Source: Betaproteobacteria bacterium
GTDB taxonomy: Bacteria; Pseudomonadota; Gammaproteobacteria; Burkholderiales; CAIKXV01
Assembly: GCA_947458265.1 (NCBI GenBank)
Contig: CANGYF010000002.1
Location: 248,001 to 312,000 of the forward strand
DNA: 64,000 nt
Direction of reading: 5' to 3'
Both the position numbers and the translations under genes were made by a program. This document shows positions 19,891 through 31,200 of the stretch, piece by piece. The first letter of the stretch is position 1. Each line of letters begins with the position of its first letter. The notes beneath the pieces were generated by a model, which saw only the letters and a program-made list of their open reading frames with translations, had not been told where the DNA came from and did no database searches.

Positions 19891-20499
19891 ATGGAGGCCG
19901 ATCCGCCTTTCCTGGACGACCTCGGCCTGGTGGAAGAACATGCCTGGTCGCTGCTGGAGCGCGGGGCGAAGGACCGCCGGTCGCCGTACCATGCGCCCTC
20001 GATCGCGACAGTGTCCGACGATGGCCCGCAGGTGCGCACCTTCACGCTGCGCGGTGTCGATCGCGTACGGTCCATCCTGCGATTCAATGCGGATGCACGC
20101 AGCGGTCTGGTAGGCCAGCTGGAGGCAGACCCGCGCGCGGCCGTGCATGCCTACAGTGCGGCAGAGAAGACCCAGCTCCGGCTGCGTACCCTTGCCACCC
20201 TGCACCGGGGCGACCCACTGGCCGCGGTGGCATGGCATGCCACCAATCCATCGGCGAAGCGCTGCTACCTGGTGCCACCGCCCGGCTCGCTGTCCGGCCT
20301 GCCGACCAGCGGACTGCCGACGCCGCTGGAACGCCGGCGCCCGATCGAGGCGGAAAGCGACCTCGGCTTCATCCACTTCTGCGTCGTCGAACTGAAGATC
20401 GAGGCGATCGAATGGCTGCATGTGCATGCGATCCACAAGCGGCGCGCGCGCTTCGACCTGCACGACGGATGCTGGCAGGGCACATGGCTCACGCCTTGA
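19891..20499 (+). CDS. pyridoxamine 5'-phosphate oxidase-like FMN-binding protein
   Basis: About 202 aa split-barrel flavoprotein of the PNPOx-like superfamily (Alr4036/HugZ-like group). The recognisable parts are the N-terminal helix, then IATVSDDGPQVRTFTLRGVD, the FMN-phosphate strand LRFNADARSGLVGQL, and a C-terminal IEWLHVHAIHKRRARFDL that replaces the pyridoxamine-binding end of true PdxH. Substrate unknown. The start is uncertain: ATG 19891 gives a protein of the usual size, but the frame stays open upstream into the end of nrdJ. Its stop lies 10 bp before the MFS gene, suggesting co-transcription. Confidence 0.75.
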   Translation: MEADPPFLDDLGLVEEHAWSLLERGAKDRRSPYHAPSIATVSDDGPQVRTFTLRGVDRVRSILRFNADARSGLVGQLEADPRAAVHAYSAAEKTQLRLRTLATLHRGDPLAAVAWHATNPSAKRCYLVPPPGSLSGLPTSGLPTPLERRRPIEAESDLGFIHFCVVELKIEAIEWLHVHAIHKRRARFDLHDGCWQGTWLTP

Positions 20500-20509
20500 G
20501 CGGGCCGCG

Positions 20510-21961
20510 ATGAACGAGCCGCAAGCACCAGGCGCAGTGGCAGCCACGGACCCGGACCGCAAGGTATCCACGCGCGAGTTCCTGCGATTGTTCGTTGCAC
20601 TGCTGCTGCCGATGTTCCTCGCAGCGATCGACCAGACGCTGCTGGCGACGGCGACGCCCGCGATCGCAGCCGACCTGGGCGGCCTGCGCGATGCGACCTG
20701 GATCGCGCTCGGCTACCTTCTCGCGGTCACCATCACGGTGCCGACCTACGGCCGGCTGGGCGATCGCTACGGCCGGCGCGACCTGCTGCTGGTGGCCCTG
20801 GGCGTGTTCGCGGCCGGATCGATCGCCTGTGCGCTGTCGCAGTCGATGCTGCAACTGGTGCTCGCTCGCGTGCTGCAGGGGCTCGGTGGCGGCGGGCTGA
20901 TGGTGATGGCACAGGCCCTGATCGGGGAACTGGTGCCGCCACGCGAACGGCCGCGCTTCCAGGCCTACTTCGCGAGCATCTTCACCCTGTCGAGCGTCGC
21001 TGGCCCGGTGCTCGGCGGATTGATCGTCGGACAGGTCGGCTGGCGCTGGCTGTTCGCGGCAAACCTGCCACTGGTGCTGCTCGCCACCTGGCTCGTGCTG
21101 CGCCTGCCGCGCGGCGTGAAGTATCCGGACAGCGGCGGCGTCGACGATCGCACCGGGATGCTGCTGTTCGCACTGACGGCAGCCGGCGGCCTGGTCTGGC
21201 TGACCTTTGGCGGCCATCGGTTCGATTGGCTGTCACCGACCAGCGCCGCGCTGGTCGCCGGGACAGCACTGCTCTGCGCATGGCTGTACCGCCGCGAACG
21301 CCGGCTCGCGCAGCCGTTCCTGCCGATCGAGATCCTGCGCATCCGCGGCGTGCTCGACATGGCGGTCACCATCGCCTGCTTCGCCGCCTGCCTGTTCGCG
21401 ACGATCTTCTTCCTGCCGATCTACCTGCAGCTCGGCAATGGCTCGAGCGCGAACGAGAGCGGCCTGCTGCTGCTGCCGCTGACCCTCGGGCTGGTCGTCG
21501 GCTCCACCATCACCGGGCGCATCGTGTACCGCACCCGGCGGCCCTCGGCCACGCCGCCGATCGGCCTGGGCATCGCCGCCGCCTCGCTCGCACTGCTCGG
21601 GGTCACGCCGCCCGAGCCCTGGCTCATCAGCGCGCTCGGCCTGTGCTGCGGCCTCGGGCTGGGCGGCATCATGCCCTCGGCGCAGGTGATCATCCAGCAG
21701 CTGTCAGGCCGCAGGAAGCTCGGCGCCGGCGCCGCGACGCTCGGCCTCGCCCGCGTGATCGGAGCCTCGCTTGGCACCGCCGGCTTCGGCGCGATCTCGT
21801 TCGCGCTGCTGCAGGGCACAGATATCGACGCCATGCTGCACGGCGCCGCCGGCGACCGCACGCGGCTGGTCGACGGCTTCCACATCGGCTTCCTTGCCAT
21901 CGCCGGCCTCGCGCTCGCCGGCGCCCTGCACGCCCGCCGTCTGCCCGACGTCCGCCTCTGA
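20510..21961 (+). CDS. MFS multidrug efflux transporter (DHA2, 14-TM type)
   Basis: 483 aa inner-membrane drug/proton antiporter of the EmrB/QacA group. After a short polar N-terminus come AALLLPMFLAAIDQTLL-like TM1 sequence, motif A in GRLGDRYGRR, motif C-like SSVAGPVLGGLIVG, and about 14 hydrophobic segments. ATG 20510 follows the PNPOx gene by 10 bp; the longer ORF start lies inside that gene. No membrane-fusion partner (EmrA) is adjacent. The stop codon itself overlaps a copy of the 17-bp repeat at 21961, and ettA converges on it 45 bp away. Confidence 0.88.
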   Translation: MNEPQAPGAVAATDPDRKVSTREFLRLFVALLLPMFLAAIDQTLLATATPAIAADLGGLRDATWIALGYLLAVTITVPTYGRLGDRYGRRDLLLVALGVFAAGSIACALSQSMLQLVLARVLQGLGGGGLMVMAQALIGELVPPRERPRFQAYFASIFTLSSVAGPVLGGLIVGQVGWRWLFAANLPLVLLATWLVLRLPRGVKYPDSGGVDDRTGMLLFALTAAGGLVWLTFGGHRFDWLSPTSAALVAGTALLCAWLYRRERRLAQPFLPIEILRIRGVLDMAVTIACFAACLFATIFFLPIYLQLGNGSSANESGLLLLPLTLGLVVGSTITGRIVYRTRRPSATPPIGLGIAAASLALLGVTPPEPWLISALGLCCGLGLGGIMPSAQVIIQQLSGRRKLGAGAATLGLARVIGASLGTAGFGAISFALLQGTDIDAMLHGAAGDRTRLVDGFHIGFLAIAGLALAGALHARRLPDVRL

Positions 21962-21977
21962 AATCCGGGTCAGAGAC
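21961..21977. repeat. fifth copy of the 17-bp REP-like repeat
   Basis: AAATCCGGGTCAGAGAC, one mismatch from the copies at 6431-6606. It sits in the 45-bp gap between the convergent MFS and ettA genes, and its first base is the last base of the MFS stop codon. No partner inverted copy is seen, so it looks like a remnant. Confidence 0.75.
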
Positions 21978-22006
21978 GATTTACTGCTGCATTTCAAAAG
22001 GCGGGG

Positions 22007-23674
<1,668 letters not shown>

Positions 23675-23731
23675 TGCATCGCAGCCGTGAATGTGGACAG
23701 CCGCGATTGTCCCACGATACGCGGGGGTCTT

Positions 23732-24325
23732 TCAGCCGGTGTGCTTGCCCACCGCCCAGCCCTTCTCCGCGAGGTGCTTCTCGCCCACCTCGAGCGGCTC
23801 TTCCTCGAGGGGCGTGGCCATCGAGTCGTTCCACCGGTTCATGAAACCGAACAGAGACACGGTGGCCGCGATCTCGACGATCTGGCCCTCGGTCCAGTGC
23901 TGCTTCATCCGGTCCATCAGTTCGTCGGTGACGTCGTTCGGCTGCGACGCAGCCGCGATCGCGAAGTCGAGCGCGACGCGTTCGGCCTCGCTGTAGAGCG
24001 GGCTGGAGCGAAACTCCCAGATCGCGTCGAACTTCGCTTCATCGATCCCGAGCCGGAGCGCCGCCCCGGCAGTGTGGGCCATTCAATAGTTGCAGCCGTG
24101 CGCCTTGCTGGCCATGTACGATACCAGCCGCTTGAACGACACCGGCACCTCGCCATCCGGTGCCCAGATCGACGAGGCCAGGGCGGCCAGCGCCTTCAGG
24201 ATCTCCGGCTTGCGCTGCAGGATCAAGGCGCTGTTGGGTACGAAGCCGAGCGCCTTGCGGTAACGATCGAACGATTCCTCGAGCCCGGGGACCGAGCCCA
24301 TCGGCAGGGGAGCGACGCGTGACAT
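23732..24325 (-). CDS. CMD/AhpD-fold protein with in-frame TGA, probable selenoprotein (Sec81)
   Basis: 197 codons of a carboxymuconolactone decarboxylase/AhpD-like protein. Codon 81 is TGA (24085-24083). The sequence around it reads H-G-C78-N-Y-TGA-M-A-H-T, so TGA sits exactly where the second Cys of the family's redox CxxC normally stands. The frame continues with good family sequence (AGAALRLGIDEAKFDAIWEF and on) to 23732. This is the pattern of a CxxU selenoprotein; AhpD-like and CMD-domain selenoproteins are known in bacteria. A stem-loop with bacterial SECIS geometry follows the TGA. ATG 24325 has AGGAGA upstream. A gene finder would split this into two ORFs (24083-24400 and 23732-24082). 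Predicted role: thiol/selenol peroxidase or oxidoreductase. The alternative is a Cys-to-stop mutation. Confidence 0.82.
24052..24070 (-). promoter_or_regulatory. candidate bacterial SECIS hairpin
   Basis: On the minus strand, 12 nt after the TGA (24085-24083), GCCGGGG (24070-24064) pairs with CUCCGGC (24058-24052), 7 bp with one G-U, around the loop CGGCG. The apical loop begins 20 nt after UGA and has G as its second base. This fits the described bacterial SECIS layout (loop 16-37 nt from UGA, G in the first two loop positions). High G+C makes chance hairpins common, so this alone is not proof. Confidence 0.5.
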
Positions 24326-24350
24326 GGGTGTTCTCCTTGATTGATGCGGG

Positions 24351-24758
24351 CTATGCCCTGGATACCTTGTCCTGCACCCGCTGGTCGAAACGCTCGACAT
24401 TGACCACCACGCGGTCGTGCAGGCCGTCGCCGACCAGTTCCTTCTCGTCGTGTGCCTCGACCCGGAAGGTGATCAGCCGGCCCTCCACCTTGACCACCTC
24501 GGCGGTCGCCACCACCTTCATGCCCACCGGGGTGGCCGCCACATGGCGGATCTCGAGCCGGGTGCCCAGGCTCTGGTGCCCGGCCGGCAGGAAATGCTCC
24601 GCGGCGGCAAGCGCGGCCGCCTCCATGAGGTTGACCAGCACCGGGGTGGCGAGCACCTCGACCTTGCCACTGCCCACGTGCGGCGCGGTATGCTCATGGG
24701 CAACGGTGATCTCGTGCCGTCCCTGGCTGCCGACCGGGACCTTCATCTCGAATGCCAA
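24351..24758 (-). CDS. FlK-like hotdog-fold thioesterase family protein
   Basis: 135 aa single-domain hotdog protein resembling fluoroacetyl-CoA thioesterase FlK. Landmarks are VAHEHTAPHVGSGKVEVLAT with a Thr near the FlK active-site Thr, PVLVNLMEAAALAA with the acidic helix residue, and LGTRLEIRHVAATPVGM, then HDRVVVNVERFD at the end. The chosen start is TTG 24758, with AGGAGC 8 nt upstream; an internal ATG at 24746 lacks an SD. It lies 25 bp upstream of the selenoprotein gene on the same strand and is probably co-transcribed with it. The natural acyl-CoA substrate is unknown. Confidence 0.82.
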   Translation of the reverse strand: MAFEMKVPVGSQGRHEITVAHEHTAPHVGSGKVEVLATPVLVNLMEAAALAAAEHFLPAGHQSLGTRLEIRHVAATPVGMKVVATAEVVKVEGRLITFRVEAHDEKELVGDGLHDRVVVNVERFDQRVQDKVSRA

Positions 24759-24852
24759 GTGTCGTGCTCCTGGTTACTGCCGGACATTGCTGCCTGTCAG
24801 GCTGTCCTGTTCATCGAAACCGCATGTTATCCGAAGGCCGGGAGAGTCCCGA

Positions 24853-25713
24853 ATGGAACTGCTGCTGAAGCCGCACGTGAAGGACCTCGGCGGGTTCAGC
24901 GTCCGCCGCCTGCTGCCCGCGCAGGCGATGCGCACCATCGGGCCGTTCATCTTCTTCGACCACATGGGTCCGGCAGCCTTCGCGCCTGGCGATGGCATCG
25001 ACGTGCGCCCGCATCCGCACATCGGGCTCGCCACCGTCACCTACCTGTTCGACGGCGCGCTGATGCACCGTGACAGCCTGGGCTTCGTGCAGCGGATAGA
25101 GCCTGGCGCCGTGAACTGGATGACTGCGGGCGACGGCATCGTCCATTCCGAGCGCAGCGACGCCGCCGATCGCGCAGCGGGCCACCGCCTGCACGGCATC
25201 CAGACCTGGATCGCGCTGCCCCGGGCCGCCGAGCGCACCGCGCCGTCGTTCGTGCATGTGCCCGCCGACCAGCTACCGTCGGTCGAAGACTCGGGCGTGC
25301 AGTTGCGCCTGATCGCCGGCGACGCACTCGGCCTGCGCTCACCGGTGCCGGTGCATTCGCCGATGTTCTACCTGGCCGCCGTGTTCCGCGCCGGCGGCCG
25401 GTTCCTGCTGCCGGCCGAGCATGCCGAGCGCGGCATCTACCTGGTCGAGGGCAGCCTCGACGTCGACGGCGAGGCACTGCCGCCACAGCATCTGGCGGCA
25501 ACCGCAGTCGGCCAGCCGGTGCTGCTCGAATCGCAGGGCGGCTGCACAGCGATGCTGTTCGGCGGCGCCCCGCTCGATGGCGAACGCTTCCTCTGGTGGA
25601 ACTTCGTCGCCAGTTCGCGCGAGCTGATCGAATCGGCGAAGGACCGATGGACCCGGCAGCAGATGGGCCAGGTCCCGGGCGAAACCGAATTCATCCCGCT
25701 GCCGGCGCAATGA
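24853..25713 (+). CDS. pirin family protein
   Basis: 286 aa bicupin of the pirin family; bacterial members act as quercetinase-like dioxygenases or bind metabolic enzymes. The metal site is visible in the N-terminal cupin: H54 and H56 in RPHPHIGLATVTY, H98 and E100 in GDGIVHSE. The C-terminal cupin (HSPMFYLAAVFRAGG, ERGIYLVEGSLDVDG) ends in the usual LWWNFVASSRELI. ATG 24853 follows GGGAGAG. Its TGA overlaps the ATG of the ClpX-like gene (ATGA, 25710-25713), so the two are translationally coupled. Divergent from the thioesterase gene. Confidence 0.9.
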   Translation: MELLLKPHVKDLGGFSVRRLLPAQAMRTIGPFIFFDHMGPAAFAPGDGIDVRPHPHIGLATVTYLFDGALMHRDSLGFVQRIEPGAVNWMTAGDGIVHSERSDAADRAAGHRLHGIQTWIALPRAAERTAPSFVHVPADQLPSVEDSGVQLRLIAGDALGLRSPVPVHSPMFYLAAVFRAGGRFLLPAEHAERGIYLVEGSLDVDGEALPPQHLAATAVGQPVLLESQGGCTAMLFGGAPLDGERFLWWNFVASSRELIESAKDRWTRQQMGQVPGETEFIPLPAQ

Positions 25714-26804
25714 ACGGACACGCGCAGGGCTCGAACGCACCCGCCGCTGCAGCGCCAGCCGGCACATCGTCGCCGGCGGACCTGCCGTCGCCGCAGCGGC
25801 TCACGCCCAAGGCGATCGTGCGCCACCTCGACCTCGAGGTGATCGGCCAGGACGACGCGAAGAAGACCCTCGCGGTGGCGATCTACTCGCACCAGCGCAA
25901 GCTCGAGGCGGCGCGCACCCGCGGCACGCCGCTGGCGAAGAGCAACATCCTGCTGATCGGCCCGTCGGGCACCGGCAAGACGCTGATGTGCGAGACGCTG
26001 GCGCGTTTCCTCGGCCTGCCCTTCGTGACCGCCGACGCCACTGCCATGGTGCAGACCCGCTACGTGAACGACGAGATCGAGGCGATCCTGCAGCGGCTGC
26101 TCGACCATGCCGACGGCGACCTCGCCGCCGCCCAGCGCGGCATCGTGTTCATCGACGAGATCGACAAGCTCAAGGCGCGCGACGGCCAGCCGGCCGCGGT
26201 GTCCGGCGAGTCGGTGCAGCACGCGCTGCTGCGCGTGATGGAAGGCTCGCTGATACGCCTGCGCGGCAGCGACGCCGAAGGACAGGCGCGCTACATCGAC
26301 ACCACCGGCATCCTGTTCATCTGCGGCGGTGCCTTCGTCGGCCTTGATGACATCATGGCGCGCAACCAGAGCTACGGCTTCATCTCCACCGCGGGTACCG
26401 ACGACCGCACCATCCTCGACCGGCTGAATGCGCGGGTGAAGCCGACCGACCTGATGCTGTTCGGCCTGATCCCCGAGTTCACCGGCCGCCTGCCGGTGGT
26501 CGCGCGGCTGCAGGACCTCGATCGCGCGGCGCTGGTGCGCATCATGACCGAGCCGCGCAATTCCCTCTACCGCCAGTGCCAGGCCGTGTTCGAGGCAGAG
26601 CAGGTGGAGCTGACCATCGAGCAGAGGGTGTTCGAGGAGATCGCGGACCTCGCGCTCGAGTACCGCACCGGTGCACGCAGCCTGCGCGGCATCTTCGAAG
26701 AGCTGGTGACTCCGATCCTGTACGTGGTACCCGACCAGCCGGAGATCCGCACGGTCACGATCACCTCGCTGTTCGCCGGGCCGACGGTCACGCGCGGCAA
26801 CTGA
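25710..26804 (+). CDS. ClpX-like AAA+ ATPase lacking the zinc-binding domain
   Basis: 364 aa HslU/ClpX-type AAA+ protein. Walker A GPSGTGKT is at residues 84-91, Walker B is IVFIDEIDKL, then VSGESVQHALLRVMEG and sensor 2 GARSLRGIFEE, all ClpX-like. Unlike ClpX (about 424 aa) there is no N-terminal four-Cys zinc domain; the first 28 residues are Ala/Pro-rich. The pore-1 loop reads RYVN instead of GYVG, and the ClpP-docking loop region reads SYGFIST where ClpX has IGF. So it is a ClpX paralog that may remodel proteins alone or with altered ClpP binding. Coupled to pirin by an ATGA overlap. The genome's main clpX should be elsewhere, next to clpP. Confidence 0.88.
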   Translation: MNGHAQGSNAPAAAAPAGTSSPADLPSPQRLTPKAIVRHLDLEVIGQDDAKKTLAVAIYSHQRKLEAARTRGTPLAKSNILLIGPSGTGKTLMCETLARFLGLPFVTADATAMVQTRYVNDEIEAILQRLLDHADGDLAAAQRGIVFIDEIDKLKARDGQPAAVSGESVQHALLRVMEGSLIRLRGSDAEGQARYIDTTGILFICGGAFVGLDDIMARNQSYGFISTAGTDDRTILDRLNARVKPTDLMLFGLIPEFTGRLPVVARLQDLDRAALVRIMTEPRNSLYRQCQAVFEAEQVELTIEQRVFEEIADLALEYRTGARSLRGIFEELVTPILYVVPDQPEIRTVTITSLFAGPTVTRGN

Positions 26805-26842
26805 CGCTCGACACCTGACGCGCGGCGGCGCCAGCCGTCCGC

Positions 26843-28234
26843 CTACCGCGCCGCTCCGAACAGGCCCCGCGCCGCGTTCAGCCGGATCCTCGCCTCGGCC
26901 AGGCCGGACTGCAGGTCGACCCTGACCACGCGCTGCTCATGGTGGATGCGCATGGCGTCGAGCCATTCGAGGATGCTGGCCCGGCCGAAGCGGTAGGCAT
27001 CCTCGGACATCGCCTGGAGCATCGGCAGGCGTGACGCGGCGTCGGTCTCGAACCGCTGCAGGGCTTCGCTGCGTCGCTGCACCACGGTCTCGTAGCGCTC
27101 GAGGCTCGCGGCGACCTGGGCCTCGGCCAGCGTGCGCCGGAGGGTAGCCGCACGCGCCTCCGACAGCGCCTCTTCAAGCGGCCCGCGCCGGGTATCGAAC
27201 AGCGGCACCTCGACCGACAGGCCGAGGAAGTTCGCGCCACCGTAGGGATCGCGGGTCCACATGCGGCCGATGCCCAGCGATGGCACCAGGATGCGGTCGC
27301 GCCGTGCGACCTCGATCACGGCAGCTGCGGCCGCTTCCTCGCGCAGTGCGGACTGCACGGCTGGATGGCTGGCGGCAAGCGCCGAACGCAGCGCCGGGGC
27401 TGCGCCGGCCGAACCGCCGGGCAACGACGGGCCGCTGCCGGCGGTGCCATGCGCCGGCATCCCGTCCGCGATCGGTGCCAGGCGACCGGAGGCCTTCGGC
27501 GTCCAGCCCGGCACGCCGAGCAGCACCGCCAGCGCACCGGTGGCATCGGCGCGATCGCCTTCCTGTTCGGCCAGCCGGGCATGCAGCGCCGCGCGCTCCA
27601 TCTCGACGCGCGCCAGGTCGTAGCGGCTGGCGAGACCACTCGATTCGCGCGCCGCCACGATGTCGCGGATGCGGCCGATGCGCTCGATCGAATCGGCCAG
27701 CGCGTCGATGCGTTCCTGTACCGAGAGGATCGCCACGAACGCGACCGCGGCTTCCTCGGCCAGCTGGTTCTCGCCGACCTGCACCCGGGCGCGCGCTGCA
27801 TCGATGAAGCGCTCCGCCGCTTCGATGCGCGCGCGGCGCTGGCCAGCCAGCAACAGCGGGAATTCGACCGAGGTATCGGTCTGGTTACGCCCGTCGAACA
27901 TCGTGGCACTGCCGCCCGCCGGGCGGCTGCGGCCGATCGCGATCCTCGGGTTGGGCAGCGCGCCGGCGGAGATACGCCGAGCCTCGGCGGCAGACACCGC
28001 TTCGCGCTCGATCTGCAGGCGCGGACTGGCCTCGCGCGCCAGTGCGAGTACCGCCGGCAGGTCGACCTCTGCCGGCAGGGCCGGCGACGTTGCCCGCGGG
28101 GCCTCGCCCGGGAAGGCAGGCTGCGGCGCTGCCAGCGTGGCCGCGCACAGCGCGAGCATGCAGAACGTGCGCAGGGCTGTGCGTGGCTCCGGCGATGAGG
28201 GAACCGGCGATGAAGGAACCAGCCCATGCATCAT
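26843..28234 (-). CDS. TolC-family outer-membrane component of metal efflux (CzcC-like)
   Basis: 463 aa outer-membrane efflux protein. The signal peptide (TFCMLALCAATLAAPQPAFPG) is followed by two long coiled-coil/OEP repeats, with family sequence in EVDLPAVLALAREASPRLQ and ILEWLDAMRIHHEQRVVRVDLQSGLAEARIRLNAARG near the end. The start ATG 28234 overlaps the RND gene's TGA (ATGA, 28231-28234) and has GAGGAGG upstream; a second ATG is at 28231. The longer ORF (to 28783) is an antisense-like extension into the RND gene and is rejected. Last gene of the adaptor - pump - outer membrane operon. Confidence 0.88.
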   Translation of the reverse strand: MMHGLVPSSPVPSSPEPRTALRTFCMLALCAATLAAPQPAFPGEAPRATSPALPAEVDLPAVLALAREASPRLQIEREAVSAAEARRISAGALPNPRIAIGRSRPAGGSATMFDGRNQTDTSVEFPLLLAGQRRARIEAAERFIDAARARVQVGENQLAEEAAVAFVAILSVQERIDALADSIERIGRIRDIVAARESSGLASRYDLARVEMERAALHARLAEQEGDRADATGALAVLLGVPGWTPKASGRLAPIADGMPAHGTAGSGPSLPGGSAGAAPALRSALAASHPAVQSALREEAAAAAVIEVARRDRILVPSLGIGRMWTRDPYGGANFLGLSVEVPLFDTRRGPLEEALSEARAATLRRTLAEAQVAASLERYETVVQRRSEALQRFETDAASRLPMLQAMSEDAYRFGRASILEWLDAMRIHHEQRVVRVDLQSGLAEARIRLNAARGLFGAAR

Positions 28235-31200
28235 GCGTCCTCCTCTTCCGGCGTCATCAGCTTCTTCGGCGTGAGCATCCGGTAGACCACCGGCAGCACG
28301 AACAGCGACACCAGCAGCGTCGTCGCCATGCCGCCCACCACCACCAGGGCGAACGGGCGCTGGGTCTCGGATCCGACGCTGGTCGCCACCGCCATCGGCA
28401 GCAGGCCGAACATGGCCAGCATCGAGGCCATCAGCACCGGCCGCAGCCGCTCGACACAGCCCTCGACCAGCGCCGAGTCGAGCGCTTCCCCGGCCAGCCG
28501 GCGCGCCTCGGTCGCCCCGAGCAGCAGCAGGCCCATCAGCGATACCTGCCCGAGCAACGTGATGAAGCCGATCGCCGCGCTGACCGACAGCGGCACGTCG
28601 GCGATGAGCAGCGCGAACGCACCGCCGCTCTGGGCGAAGGGCACGGTCAGCAGGATCGCCAGCACCGTGCGCCCGCTGTTCATCGCGGCGTAGAGCAGCG
28701 CCAGCACCAGCAGCACCGCCACCGGCACCACCAGCTTGAGCCGCGCAACGGCACGCTGCTGGTTCTCGAACTCGCCACCCCACACGAATCGGTGTCCCTC
28801 GGGCGGCTTCACCTGCTCGCGCACCGCGCTGATCGCCTCCTTCACCGTGGAACCGATGTCGCGGTCCTCGATGTTGAACTTCAGCGCGAGGAAGCGGGTG
28901 TTGCCTTCACGGTTGATCTTCGCCAACCCGGTCGTCGAGGTGATCGAAGCCACCTCGGACAGCGGGATGCGTGCACCGCCGGCACCGTCGAGCGTGATCG
29001 CACCGATGCGCTCGGCGTCGTCGCGCGAAGCCAACGGCAGCACCACGCGCACCGGCACCACCCGCTCGCCCTCCCAGAACCGGGTGACGATCTTGCCCGC
29101 CAGTGCGGTCTCGATCACCTGCTGCGCGACCGCGACCTCGATGCCGGCGCGCGCCAGCGCCTGCCGGTCGAGCTTGATCTGCAGCTGCGGCGTGGTCGCG
29201 TCGCGGAACAGGTCGAGTTCGACCACGCCCTCGACCTTGCGCAGCACCGCGATCGCCTCGACGAGCGACGCGCGCATCGCAGCGAGGTCTTCGCCGAAGA
29301 TCTTCAGCACCACCTTGCCGCGCACGCCGCTGACCGCCTCCTCGACGTTGTCCTTGATCGGCTGCGAGAAGTTGTAGCGCACACCCGGGATCTCCGCGAG
29401 CGAGGCGCGCATCTCGCGGGTCAGTACCACCTTGTCGATGCCCTTGCGCCACTCGGTACGCGGCTTCAGCCGCACGTAGGTCTCCGACGCGTTGACACCC
29501 TCATTGTCGGTGCCGTCCTCGGGCCGTCCCTGCGCGGACAGCGTCTCGCGTACCTCGGGGAACTTCATGATCCGGCTGCGCACCTCGGCCAGGATCTCCT
29601 GTCCGCGCTGCAGCGATACGCTCGCCGGCATCTCGACGAACACGGTGAAGTCGCCCTCGTCCAGCTCGGGCAGGAACTCGGTGCCTACGCCCTTTCCAGC
29701 CAGCACGCCGCCGCCGAGCAGCACCAGTGCGAACACCAGCGCCACCCAGCGCCGCTTCAGCAGCCAGCGCAGCAGGCGGCGGTAGCCGTTGGCCAGCGAG
29801 ACCTGCCAGCGGGGCTCCTGCTTGTCCGCGTCGGACGGGCGGAACGCGAACGCGCACAGCGCCGGCACCACCGTCAGCGCGAACACCAGCGCACCGAGCA
29901 GCGCGAACGCATAGGTCAGCGCCAGCGGCCGGAAAATGCGCCCCTCGACCGATTGCAGCGTGAACACCGGCAGCAGCGCGACGATGATGATCAGCATCGC
30001 ATACAGGGTGGGCTTGCCGACGTCGATCGCCGACTGGATGACCACGCGGATCACCTCGCGCCGGTCCTTCGGCCTCTGGTGGCGCAGCGCATGCTGGACG
30101 TTCTCGACCAGCACCACCGCGCCATCGACCAGGATGCCGAAGTCGATCGCGCCCATCGAGATCAGGTTGGCCGGCAGCCCGAGCGCATGCAGCCCGAGGA
30201 AGGCCGACAGCAGGGAGAGCGGGATGACAACGGCGACGATCGCCGAACCGTAGATGCTGCGCAGGAACAGCCAGACGATCGCCACCACCAGCACGAAGCC
30301 GTGCAGCAGGTTGGTGTGCACCGTGGACAGCGTCAGGCCGATCAGCGTGCTGCGGTCGTAGGTCGGTTCGATCTTCATGCCCGAGGGCAGGATCTCCTCG
30401 TTGAGCTGGCGCACCTTCTGGTGGATGCCGTCGAGTACCAGAGATGGATTCTCGCCGCGGCGCATCAGCACGGTGCCGATCACCACGTCGGGCTTTTCAT
30501 TCCAGCCGACGCTGCCACGGCGCGGGGTGTGCGACTGCTTGACGTCGGCGATGTCGCCGACGGTGATCGGGCTGCCGCCGCGGCTGCGCAGCACGATGCT
30601 CTTGATGTCCTCGGCGGTCTCCAGGAAGCCGAGGCTGCGGATGGTCAGCTCCTGCTCGCCGCGACGCAGGAAGCCGCCGCCCACGTTGCTGCTCGAGCGT
30701 GCCAGCGCATCGTCGAGTTCGACCAGGGTGATGCCCGCCGCATGCAGGCGCGCCGGGTCCGGCTCGACATGCACCTCCTTCAGGTAGCCGCCGAAGGACA
30801 CCAGGTCGGCGACACCCTGCACCTGCCGGATCACCCGGGTCACGGTGAATTCCAGCTCCGAGCGCAGCTCGTACAGGTCGTGCCGGTCGCTGGTGATGCG
30901 GAACTGGTAGACCTGCCCGAGCGGCGTCGCCTCGGCGGACAGCTTGGGCTGGACCTGGTCCGGCAGGTCCACCTGGGTCAGCCGCTGCGCGACCAGCAGC
31001 CGCGCATTGAAGGGATCGGCACCGTCGCGGAAGGTCAGCGTCACCAGCGACAGGCCGAACAGGCTCTGCGAGCGGATCAGCGTCATGCCCGGCGTACCGT
31101 TGAGCACCCGCTCGACCGGCACCGTGATCAGCCGCTCGATCTCGGGCGCGGCATAGCCAGGCATCTGGGTGATCACCGTCACCTGGGCGTTGGTGACGTC

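Noticed and set aside
23732-24400. CMD-family gene as a pseudogene split by a nonsense mutation
   Set aside because: Kept only as the alternative: the TGA lies exactly on the catalytic Cys position, both sides are well preserved, and a SECIS-like hairpin follows, which fits a selenoprotein better than decay.
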